Source of the DNA: Sporothrix humicola | Taxonomy: Eukaryota; Ascomycota; Sordariomycetes; Ophiostomatales; Ophiostomataceae | Length of the DNA stretch: 64,000 nucleotides | Assembly: GCA_021396245.1 (NCBI GenBank) | Contig: WNYE01000007.1 | Coordinates: forward strand, 310,001 to 374,000 | Direction of reading: 5' to 3' | Shown here: positions 25,561 through 35,714 of the stretch, in pieces | How the letters are laid out: every line of letters begins with the position of its first letter | Numbering within the stretch: position 1 is the stretch's first letter | Position numbers and translations under genes: made by a program | Notes under the pieces: model-generated | What the model saw: the letters and a program-made list of their open reading frames with translations, nothing else | The model's database searches: none | What the model was told of the DNA's origin: nothing

Positions 25561-28500
25561 CTACAGACCAAGGCCTTCGCGCATCAATGCACCCAGTTGT
25601 TTTGCCTGTGATTGTTAGTCATTGTTCTGTTACTTAAATCAAAACTGTGGCGTGTGACTTACCAAATCGCCGTGCATCATGGAAAAGTGGTTACCGGGCA
25701 TGTGGCGGATGGTCATCTTGCGGGCGTCGAGGTACTCGTCCCAGCGGTTGGGGCCAAAGTCGCTGCGGTTGTCGAGCAAGAACAACGCGTGGCCCTCGGG
25801 GTAGGGCTGCGGGCGCGGGTCGGTGGGCAGGTGGCAGACGCCGTCCTCGCACCAGATGACGGTGATGCGGGGGCATTTGGCCACGGGGATGGGCTCGGCC
25901 GTGTAGTTGGAGAGGGCCGTCACCGAGGCGGCAAAGTGCGGCAGCAGCCATGAGGGCACCTTGTCGGCATCGCCATCGCCCAGCAGGCCGATGGAGGCAA
26001 ACCAGGCGTGTAGGCCCTTGGGAAGGGGCTCAATGGTAATGGGGCAGGGCGAGTCAATAAAGACAATATTGTCCACAGTGTCACCTGCCTTTGTGAGCTG
26101 GTTGAGAATCTCGTAGGCAATGACACCGCCGGCCGACCAGCCAGCCAAGTTGTAGGGGCCGACCGGCTGGCGGCGCTTGATCTCCTCGATAAACTTGGCG
26201 GCCATGCCGTAGACGCCGCAGTTGTACTCCTCGGGAGTCTTCATGAAAGGCGAGAACAGGCCCCAGACGGCCCAGTCGGCGCCAATCTCGGAGATCTCCG
26301 TGTAGGAGGTGGCACTGCCGCTGCCATCGGGCACCATGAACAGGTTGTGTGTGGCCGTGCGGTGGCTGCCCTGGAGCAGGACCGACGAGGCCTTGCGGTG
26401 CGGGTAGTGATCGACAATCTTGGTGGGCGGCGGCAGCTTCTCAATGGGGTCGGCGGGCTCGAGACGGATCTCGGAACTGCGCTGAGACTGAACTGGGGCA
26501 GGTGCCGGAGCAGGCGCCGCAGCGCGCTTGGGCTGTGGGGGAGGGCGGGCCTCGATGCCGAGACAGCGCTCAATGTCCTTGAGAGACGGGTTGGACACAA
26601 AGAGATCCGAGGGGATGTTGAGGCCCGTCTTCTCGCGCAGAGAGCCCAGGATCTGCAGGCTCATGAGCGAGTCCATGCCCAGGTTGGCCAGATCGGGGGC
26701 GGCAATGATCTCGTCGACGTCGACCTGCATCTCCTCGGCAATGGTATCGCGCACGGCCTTTTGGAGGACAGAAACGTCGCCGGCAGGGGCACAGTCACCG
26801 CCGTCCTTGACGGAGCCGTTCTCGCTCTCCTCCATGGGCGTGGTGACCTCCGAGTCGGACTTCATGCCGTCCGTCTCAGAGTCAGAACTAGAAATGCCCG
26901 AGTCCTCGAGGGACGTGGCGCCCGTCTCGCTGTCCTTGCCGTTGGTCTCGAACTGGGCCAGGTACTTCTTGAAGGCGCCAATGGTGGGGTAGTCGACAAA
27001 GGCGTTGGAGTGCAGGTCGACGTCGAGCTCTTCGCGGATGCGGCCGCTGACGGTCAGCGACATGAGCGAGTCGACGCCCAGATCGCCAAAGGCGACATTG
27101 TCAACAAGCTCGTCGTTGGACACGCCGATTTCCTTGGCCAGAATGTCAAACACCTGGGTGACGACAGACGTGAGCTTCTGGTTGACCTTGCCAATGTTGG
27201 CGTGCGTGACGACCTTGTTCTTGGACTTGGCCGGGGCAGAAGCGGCAGCGGCAGCAGCAGGAGCGGCAGCGACAGCCTTGCGAGCAGGAGCAGCAGGAGC
27301 AGGAGCAGCGCCAGCGACGCCACGAGGAGGCAGCACCAGGTTGAGAACCTTGCGCGGGATGGCGGCAAAGCGCACATCGCCACAGACACCAATGATGCGG
27401 TCGCCGTCAAAGACGTAGGCGTCGCCCGAGAACATCTTGGTGCCCTTGACAGGCTGCATGCGGATGTAGCTGTGGTACGTCTTGTTGCGGTCGGGCGTCT
27501 CGACAAAGCGCAGCGAGCCCCAGCCGTGCGAGATGTAGACCTGCTCGCGCGAGTCGACGGCGTCGGTGGCGTTGACAATGAAGCCTGAGATGTGGCACAT
27601 GCTGTCGATCCAGAAGGGGTTGAAGAAGTAGCTGCCGTCCTGCTCAGAAGTCTGGAAGCGCACGGTGGCCGTGGCCTCGCAGGTGTTGCTGTCTAGGATG
27701 ACCTCTTCCATGCCGCGATAACGAGGCGCGTAGTCAACGAGGGCCGTGAACAGCTTGTAGGCAATGCCGCGGCCGATCTTGCTAGCCGTGCCCTTCTCCT
27801 CGCCGGCCTTGAGCGCGTCGATGCGCGAGCGGATCAGGTAGTTGACGCGCTCAAACTCGTTGGCCCACTGCTCGGCGTCGCCATAGAGGACCTTGCATGT
27901 GGCGTGCTCTGTCTTCTTGGCGCCCTCGCCCGTGTGGAAGCTGAGCAGAGCGTAGCCCTTGTCGACGTGGGCCGTAGCCGAGACACGAAGGATGTGGCTG
28001 CCGGTGCTGTCGTCAAAGATGAGCGTCTTGCCGACCTCCATGTCCGAGATGTTGGTGGGCGTCTTGGTCTTCTTGCTCTCCTCGCTGAAGCCGTCGGGCT
28101 TGGTCAGGCGGTACATGTAGTCGGCAATCGTCATGGCCATGTCGGCATAGAGAGTCGACGGGCACAGCGGCGTGTTGTTGACCAGATGGCCCTCGAGAGC
28201 GAGGCGCATGTCGGCGCGGCACATGTCCGACTCGGTGTCGAGCGTGACCGTGCTGCCCTTGACCTCCTCGCGCACGACCTTGTGCACGCTCGACGTCGAC
28301 AGCGTGGGCTTGGCCGGCTCGATGGCAGCCGAGGCCGATGCGGCAGGCAGCATCTTGGCAAAACGGTTCTTGATCAGCGACCAGTCGCCCTCGTACTGCA
28401 GCCAGTAGTTCTTGTTGTCAAAGGCGTACGACGGCAGGTCGAGCAGGCGCGTCGACGCCTTGAAGTCGCCGTGCATCTCGTTCCAGTCCACGTTCAAGCC

Positions 28501-31500
28501 GGCCGAGTGCAGCGTGCACAGGCTGGCGCTCAGCGTCTTGTAGGTGGCCTCGTTGCGGCGCAGCGTGGGCACGGCAATCGTGGTCGCGCCAAAGGCGGCC
28601 TTGACCATGTTGGCGCACACCGGGTGCGGGCCGACCTCGAGCCACACAGTCTTTTCGTCAATAGCGCCAGACTGTTGCGCCGACACAAGACCGCCAAGGA
28701 AGTTGACGGCCTCGCGGGCATGGTTGCGAAGGTAGGCCGGGTTCACCGGAGAGCTGCCGCTGTTGTTGTTGTCTGAGACAGGAATCAGCTTGCCAAGGAG
28801 CGGCGAGATGATGGGCACAGTCGGCGCCTGGAAGGTCACAGCGCGCGCCAGCTTCTCGAAGTCGTCGAGGATGGGGTCGACCTGGGCCGAGTGGAAGGCA
28901 AACGGCACCTTGAGCTGCGTGCACTTGAAGCCGGCCGCGCCAAGCTGCTGCGCAATCTCGGCCATCTCGGCAGCATCGCCGCTCAGAACAGTCTCGCGCG
29001 GGCCGTTGATGCAGGCCACGTTGACCGACGAGGCACGAGCGCCAAGAGCGTCAGTCACAGTCGACATGGAACCCTGGACAGCCAGCATGGCGTGCGTCCC
29101 GGCAGTGCACTTCTCCACCAAGAGACGGGCACGGGCACCAACCAGGTAGATCGCGTCGCTGGCCGAGAGCACACCAGCAATGTTGAGGGCTGCATACTCG
29201 CCCAGGCTGTGGCCCAGGACGGCGGCAGGCTTGATGCCCCAAGAAATCCAGAGACGGGCCAGGGCCATCTCGAAACAGGCCAGGCCCAGCTGCACGACAA
29301 CAGGGCTCAGCTTGGCGACATCCGGCTCGCTGCCGTCAATGAGGGGCAGGAACGACGGGAAGCCGTGGATCTTGGCGATCTGGTTGAACTCGTCGATGCT
29401 GTCGCGGAAGACGGCAGCGTGAGCATAGAACTCCTTGCCGAGGGCGGCGTAGTGCGAGCCCTGGCCCGTGAACATGAACGCGACCTTGGGCTGCTCGGGG
29501 AGAACAGGCACAAAGTTGCCCTTGAGGCGCTCCTGGAGGGCCTGCTTGGCCTCGGCCAAGTCGGTGGCCGTCACGTTCATGCGCCAGTAGTGCTGGATAC
29601 GGCGAGCCGTTGTGGTGTAAGCAACATCGGCCACGGGTGTATCCGGGTGCTCGTCGATCCACGAGACAAGACGCTCGGCGTTGTGGATCATGGCCGACTT
29701 GGATTTGCCGGTCACAGTGATCACGTGGACACTACGAGGGTCAGCTGTAGCAGGCGTGCGGCGAGGCGCATCTTCGAGAAGAAGACCTGTGTTTCCACCG
29801 GCAGCGCTAAAGTTGTTGATGAACACACGGCGCGGCTTGCCATCCGTGCGGCGGAAGGGCGTCATGTGGAAGGCAATGTTGACGTTGCGGTCCGACAGGT
29901 CCTTGGGGAAGCCCTTGTTGATCTCCTGCTTGATGCCCACATGCGGCGGGATCTGGTTCTTCTGCAGCATCAGCAGAACCTTGACCAGCGCAGTGACACC
30001 GGAAGCAGCCTCGCCGTGGCCCACATTTGCCTTGACTGCGCCCAGGTAGAGAGGACGGTCGGCGGGACGCTTGCGGTCGGCGGGGGCAAAAACGTTGGTA
30101 ACCGACAGCATCTCAGTACCATCACCAGCCTGCGTGCCTGTGCCGTGCATCTCGACGTAGTCAACATCGAGAGGGTCCACGCCGGCCTCGTCCAGAATGG
30201 CAGACGAGAGGATCGACTGAGTAGGGCCGTGGGGGTGCGTGATGGAGATGGCGTCGGCCGAGTGGTTGGTGGCCGTGCCCAGAATGACGGCCAGGATGTT
30301 GTCGCCATCGGCCTCGGCATCCTCCAGACGCTTGACAATCACCGACGCGCAGCCATCGCCACGGCAGTAACCATCGGCGCCGTCGTCAAAAGTGGCACAG
30401 GGGCCCTTCTTCGACAGGAACTGGCCACGACTCAACCCGGCGAAAATGTCCGAGTTGGTCATGCACGACAGGCCTCCGACAATGGCCGTGTCGCAGTCAC
30501 GCGCCCACAGAGCCGTGCATGCAACGTTCATTGCGGCCGCGCTCGACGAGCACGCCGTGTCGATGTTGAGACTCGGGCCGCTGAAACCGAAGTGGTAGTT
30601 GATGCGGCCCGGTCCAAAGGCGCGCACGCCGCCCGTGATAAAGTATGTGTCGACCTCCTGGGCGGCGTTGATTTCACGCCAGTCATCCGAGGTCTGGCCG
30701 TAGAAAGTGCCGATGCGGTCGAGGCGCGTCGAGGGCGTGCGGTTGGGAACATAGCCAGACATCTCCAGCGCCTCAAAGGCGGTGGCAATGGCCATGCGCT
30801 GCATGGGGTCTGTCTGAAGGGCTTCGCGGGGCGACATGTTGAAGAAACGAGGGTCGAAGAAGCCCGGGTTCTCGATCCAGCAGCCATATGGCGTGTGGCT
30901 CGTGTTGATGGCCTTGCCTGTGGGATCGACGTGTGTCGCCGCAGGGAAACGGTCTGCGGGCACGACGCGGTGAACATCGAGGCCCTTGGCCAGCAGCTCC
31001 CAAAGCTTCTCGTGGCTGGCTGCGTCGGGGAAACGACCGGCCATGCCGACAATCGCCAGCTTGCCTCTGGATGATGAGCCATGGTTGCCAATTTTGGATG
31101 GCTTGGCAGAAATGCTGCTGGCAGACGAGGCGAATTCTGGAGAGGACCGGAGAGTGACCTTGAGCTCCGTCTTGGAGCGCAGCAGGTTGGCCAGGGTGTT
31201 GGCGTTTTGCGTCGGGCCAAAGGGAATAACAATGCATTCGCCGCTGTAGTCGCTGGCGAGTTCGAGGCAACCATCGAGGACGCGGTTGAACAGGAGAGGC
31301 TCGTTCAGAATCTCATAAACGGCGGCCTCAAACAGTGCCTCTGTCGTCGTCTCGCTGAGCCATGTGCCGGTCGCGCAAGACATGACTGCCGACCGTGGCT
31401 TCGTCTTGAAAAGTGCGTCCGAGACGCTGGCGTCGTCCAGGCGGAGAATCTTGCGGACATCGGCATCTGCGTGCAAATGGGCTGCATGGTAAGGGCCGTG

Positions 31501-32328
31501 GACGGGAATTGAAGCCGAGCGGCCCAGCTTTCCAGATGCGGCCAGGGCTTTCAGAGTCGTCGGTGGGCCGGAGACGGCAACGTTGCTGGAAGAAACGGCG
31601 CTGACGTACGCAGCGCTTGCGGGAGGAATTGCCTGTAATATGTTAGCAAATCATAATTTTACGTTTGAAATTAGGCACGAAATTAAAACCCACGTTGGAG
31701 CTGCAAAACTCGGAAAGCGTGTGGCGAACATCCTCTTCGCGCTGGTTCGGGCAGATGTATGTCCAGCTCTCGGATTTCGCCGACGCAGAGGACAGACGGT
31801 CTGCCAGAGATGATACGTGCAGACCTGTGCGGAAAGACATCAGGACGGCCTGCACGGCAACAGGAACCAGGGCCGACAGAGACGGCGTGGAGGCAATGGC
31901 TGCGGCCGCAAAGAGGCCGGAACACAGGCCGACCAGGAAAGTATGGTCGTGCCGGGTGACATCCTCCCAGTTCTTCTCAGCGTGGCTAATCTGTTAGCTG
32001 AGTTTCAAATCAAAGGAGAGGGGCTGAATACATACTCAATGTAGTGTGCCAGCTGTGTGATGCAAAGAAGGGCGCCGTCGAGAGCCGGGTGCTTCAGCTC
32101 CTGGGCATGGTACCGCTCGTTGAGCTGTTGAAGTGTCTTGAATAGAGGCAGCTTCGCACGCTCGACCCGGCCGAGGCTCTCAATCTCCCGCCATAGAGCC
32201 TCGCTGACCTGGTTCAGGAAGGCTGTCGCGAGGATGCCCTGATTCTCCTCGCGGTAGAAGCCCGAAAGAAAGGCGTAGGTGTCGAGAGACTGATCTCCAA
32301 AGAGGAGAAATGCCAACCTGTCAGCCAT
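25561..32328 (-). CDS. pks1: Non-reducing polyketide synthase for DHN-melanin (SAT-KS-AT-PT-ACP-ACP-TE)
   Basis: Iterative type I synthase that condenses acetyl/malonyl units to 1,3,6,8-tetrahydroxynaphthalene. Four exons on the minus strand: 32036-32328, 31694-31985, 25663-31632 and 25561-25605, giving 2199 residues; all junctions keep frame. Domains: SAT with Cys in GLCSG (C119) and His in HGPYHAAH (about 240-247); KS from about 386 with C556 (DTACSS), H691 and H734; malonyl transferase with S1004 (GHSLGE); PT with H1344 and D1538; two ACPs with S1717 (GVDSL) and S1850 (GMDSL) joined by a Ser/acidic linker; thioesterase/Claisen cyclase with S2028 (GWSAGG), D2055 and H2177. Start: the ATG at 32328 opens the SAT domain, and the frame upstream of it has no ATG. 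The 45-base last exon supplies the end ...LGALMREGLGL; without that splice the protein would stop early in the intron. Length and tandem ACPs match melanin PKS1/ALB1 enzymes. Confidence 0.95.
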
Positions 32329-32424
32329 TGTTGTTGTGAAGGGCACTCAATACTTCGACATGTGCTTTTCGTATGGTGAATGGTCCGTGGAACGAGAGCT
32401 GGATGTGCTGGATGAAGTGTCGAG

Positions 32425-32430
32425 TATATA
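32425..32430 (-). promoter_or_regulatory. TATA-like box of the PKS gene
   Basis: TATATA about 97-102 bases upstream of the PKS ATG at 32328. The minus-strand leader around it is pyrimidine-rich, in keeping with a fungal core promoter. Confidence 0.4.
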
Positions 32431-33217
32431 GAGAGAAGGGAAATACAAAAAGGACAGACAGAAGAGAAAACAAAAAGAAACAAACACACACTCGCTATCT
32501 CTCTTTCTTGGCAAAGAACGAGAAGAATCAAGAAAGATCTAGTGCGTGGTGGAGAAATGAGACGGGGATGAAGACTTAAATAAAGAGAAAGAAAAAGCAA
32601 TCAACAGCAATATTTATGAGAAACAAAGAGCCATCCTGGCGGTCTTTATATGAGATTGCTTGAGTGCAGGAAAGACGATATTGGCAAGATGCAAGGCGGT
32701 CCCCTCCCAGTGGAGAATAAGAGAAAATACCAGGCCAGCCACCTTCGACAAGGATAACCGTTTGGGTAATCTTTCTCTCTTCATACAAATCTTTTTTTCT
32801 CCCACTTTGTCTCTATTTTCCTCTCTACATTTCTTTGTCCCTTTTGCCCATGGCACGGCTGCGTTCTCGCATGTCGTTCTCTCGGGCCAGTAAACAAGGC
32901 GCTTGTCCCCTGTCTGGTGTGTCTCTCTTGTGTCTCCGTCCGCGTCTTTCATCCTCTCTTCCATCTATAGTGGTCTATTTTCTGTGCTGTGCTCGTATTT
33001 TCTGTTATACCCCCCTCGTATGTGCGAATAAATAACTTCATAATACGGAATCTGGGATCCATCCCTGTTCGCATAGTACACTGCACGAAAGCGGGCGCGA
33101 AAGACAAGGGAAGACATGGGGCGTGGATGTCAATAAAAATGGGGGGTGTGGGCAAGACACAAAGGCGTTGAGATTAAGAGAACACTGATCCTCCTTCTTC
33201 AGACAAACACTACACGC

Positions 33218-33242
33218 CCCACCGGTCCATTTTGCCGGTGGG
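33218..33242. promoter_or_regulatory. 8-bp inverted repeat (CCCACCGG / CCGGTGGG) upstream of the PKS
   Basis: Exact 8-bp arms at 33218-33225 and 33235-33242 flank a 9-base spacer, about 0.9 kb before the PKS start. The arms contain CCGG, so the site offers inverted CGG half-sites like those bound by Zn2Cys6 factors. It could equally form a hairpin. Binding by either cluster regulator is inference. Confidence 0.4.
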
Positions 33243-33269
33243 AGACCGTAGTCCGGGCCTGGTGGGTTT

Positions 33270-33282
33270 TTCGGTGACCGAA
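33270..33282. promoter_or_regulatory. Palindrome with a match to the AflR consensus site
   Basis: TTCGGTGACCGAA is a perfect 13-bp palindrome with a central G. Its inner 11 bases, TCGGTGACCGA, match the published AflR consensus TCG(N5)CGA, including the S/W/S positions of TCGSWNNSCGR. It lies about 0.94 kb before the PKS ATG and 28 bases from the repeat at 33218-33242. The AflR-type regulator is in the same cluster. The consensus alone would turn up a few times by chance in 64 kb, so position and perfect symmetry are the main support. Confidence 0.45.
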
Positions 33283-35602
33283 GCTCATGAATGATGATCA
33301 GGTACTTGCCGCATTAGGCGAGGCCATTGTTAGCGAGACAGACGAGTGAATGGCAGAAATCACAGACAAAAAAAATTATCAAATACATAAAAAGACACAT
33401 AGATAAAATAAATACAGAAACAGAGGCAATTGGCAAGAAGAGACACCCGGCCGCCACTCGGGCTTTTCGTTGGAGAAATCGTTAACCTGACCAGGGAAAT
33501 TGACACTGCTATGTAACGGGATGCGGCTACCGCAGTTCCTTGCGAGAAACCAAAAGCATATGTTTTCTGTAAGTAAGCTGAGAAGCTCTGTGCAATGATT
33601 CAGCTGGGGTAGACTGTAGACTGTATGATTCAGTCTCGACAGTAAAACCGATAGGGTTCAAAATGTAAAAAGGAAAGAATCTATTGATGGACGAAAAGAA
33701 AAGGAAGCAAGGGTAGCAGGTTGGTCGATCGTAAAATGCTTTTCGATATGACCCATGACGTATGGCATACTGGTAAGGTCATACGTGCAGTGATTACAAC
33801 AAATATGGCGGGCATCTTAGTAAAGAAAAGATCCCGAAAGCGCACCAATGCGTCAAGTATTAACAACCACGGCGTAATTTTCAGTGTTATACAGTCCTCT
33901 AATTTCTTTCTCCAAGAGCACTAAACTCTTATTTCCATCTTGGGTGGCCGTTCTTGGTCCTGTACTTCCCATGGACGGAGTATCCTGTCAAGACAAATAA
34001 GGGTCTGCAAGCCAAGCCCTGCTCACAATAGAATTTGGCAGTGCTTCATCCCTCAACGAGAAAGATAAAAGAAAACGCAAGGCAAGCAGTGGATAGCATA
34101 CGAGAATGCGGAGCCTGTGTTCCGATAACTCCAAAGCGCGCATCTTTTTTTACCTCGTAACTATGCACTCGCACAGAGGACAAAGCATAGCCAGCGTCTG
34201 GGCTTTGGACGGAAGACGGGCACAGGCGACAGGCACACCAGAACGGCTAGGCTAACTTAACCTTCAAAGGCTATGCCACAATTTCGACTTGTAAAATCAA
34301 ACGACAGAAGACGTTGAAACGAACAAAAGGCATGGGTGGGCAGTTGGACATGAAAGGCAAAATCGCATGCCAGGAAAGAGGCCGCTCCTTTGCCGCATGT
34401 TGATATCATAGGAGTACTCATAGCACAACAAAACTGTGGGTCAGTATGCAAAGCATGTAAGAGGACGACGAGGTACTGGGGATGGTTGGTGGACGAAAAT
34501 GGAATTGTAGGCAAAAGATAGACACACAAAAGAGAAGAGAAAATAGAACGGTACAACAAGTGCAGGGGACACCCGTGCATGCGTGCGTGTGCAACGTATG
34601 CGTGGAGAAGGAGTACTGAGGATTTGTAATGTGGAAAGGGAGAAAAAATAAAAATAAAATGAAAGAAAAGTAACGAGGGGAAAGAGTAAAGCAGGGGCAA
34701 TAGAGAGGACAGATAGAAAAGAGACAGACTCAACAAACCGACAAGAACAAGGGAAAATAAGAGCAGGCTACTGTGAAGATGGGGGGCGGGAGGCGTCTTT
34801 GTCCGAGTGCACCGGAGTTCCCCATATGTAGCGAAATGAGCTCCCACAGCACAAAGACAGTGGCTTCAGGGCAGATGTATTGAAGGCGGCCGTCCTTGCA
34901 GCCAATGACAGCAATTTAGCCGTCGATGTACCAGGCTCTGTCATGCCACGGGCTATTCTTGCGCATCCTTTTTGTCTCCTTTTGTCTTTTTCTTTTTCTT
35001 TCTGCGCCTTCTTTGCTCAGTCTAATTTTTGTCGGTTTTTCTTTTTTTCTCGCAGTGTCGTCGGCTTTTCTTTCATGTGGTTTCTCGTTTCCAGCCGTTT
35101 GTGTTTTGGTTGAGAGCCACATGGCCTGCCGTGACGCGACAGTTGTCTGAGATGGCAAGGGCCGCAAATTGACGATTCGTCTGCCAACCACCGGACTCTG
35201 GTTTGGAACTGTCCAAATAAAGAGTCGCAGACATGTCCTTTTCGACGGATTGAAGGAGCCTCACACAACGCGGCTGGCAAAAGACAAATCCCGTCGTCAC
35301 ACCCTCCCGGAACGTGATAGGCCAATTAATCACGGCCTTGCTGACAAGGAGCAGGAGTTTTGCTGTTGCCTCTCCCTCTTACTTGCCGCCTCGTCCCCCC
35401 AAGCTTCGCCCCCATGTTGATATTTTGGACGACATCCTCCCGAAGTGCTAGAAAACAAGCCGCAAAATAATCGACACGAAATACGATTGACCTGCAAAAT
35501 GGGGCAAAATCTGCTCAGAAAATATATTCTCTCACGTCAGCAGGGAAGCACGCAAAACGCAGAATCTTGCCATGCTGAGATCAATAAAAACAAGAGACAC
35601 AA

Positions 35603-35714
35603 AACATATGTAAGTGTCAAAGATCATGGCCCAGATCCAGCGAAGAAGGGGGGGTGTCAGGGGTAGAGATAAGAGCCCCAAGAACATAAGCTCATGTGGC
35701 CACTTACATATGTT
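35603..35714. repeat. 14-bp inverted repeat with 84-base loop
   Basis: AACATATGTAAGTG at 35603-35616 is exactly repeated as its reverse complement at 35701-35714. No target-site duplication flanks it and there is no coding content, so a transposon origin is not shown. It may be a hairpin in a transcript or a very small inverted-repeat relic. Confidence 0.6.

Noticed and set aside
26347..27588. 413-codon open frame antisense to the PKS ACP region
   Set aside because: Same cause as above; the sense strand carries clear ACP and PT motifs.
28891..31074. 727-codon open frame antisense to the PKS
   Set aside because: It mirrors the KS-AT coding region; GC-rich third positions open the opposite strand. 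The translation is Arg/Gly/Ala/Val-rich with no domain.
32329..32346. Six-codon extension before the PKS ATG
   Set aside because: It would begin at GTG; the ATG at 32328 opens directly into the SAT domain.
34257..34847. 196-codon minus-strand frame in the gene desert
   Set aside because: Leu/Ser/Phe-rich translation of a pyrimidine tract, no recognisable family, no exon partners.
35603..35714. Interpretation of the inverted repeat as a MITE
   Set aside because: No target-site duplication and no second copy seen in the window; kept only as an inverted repeat.
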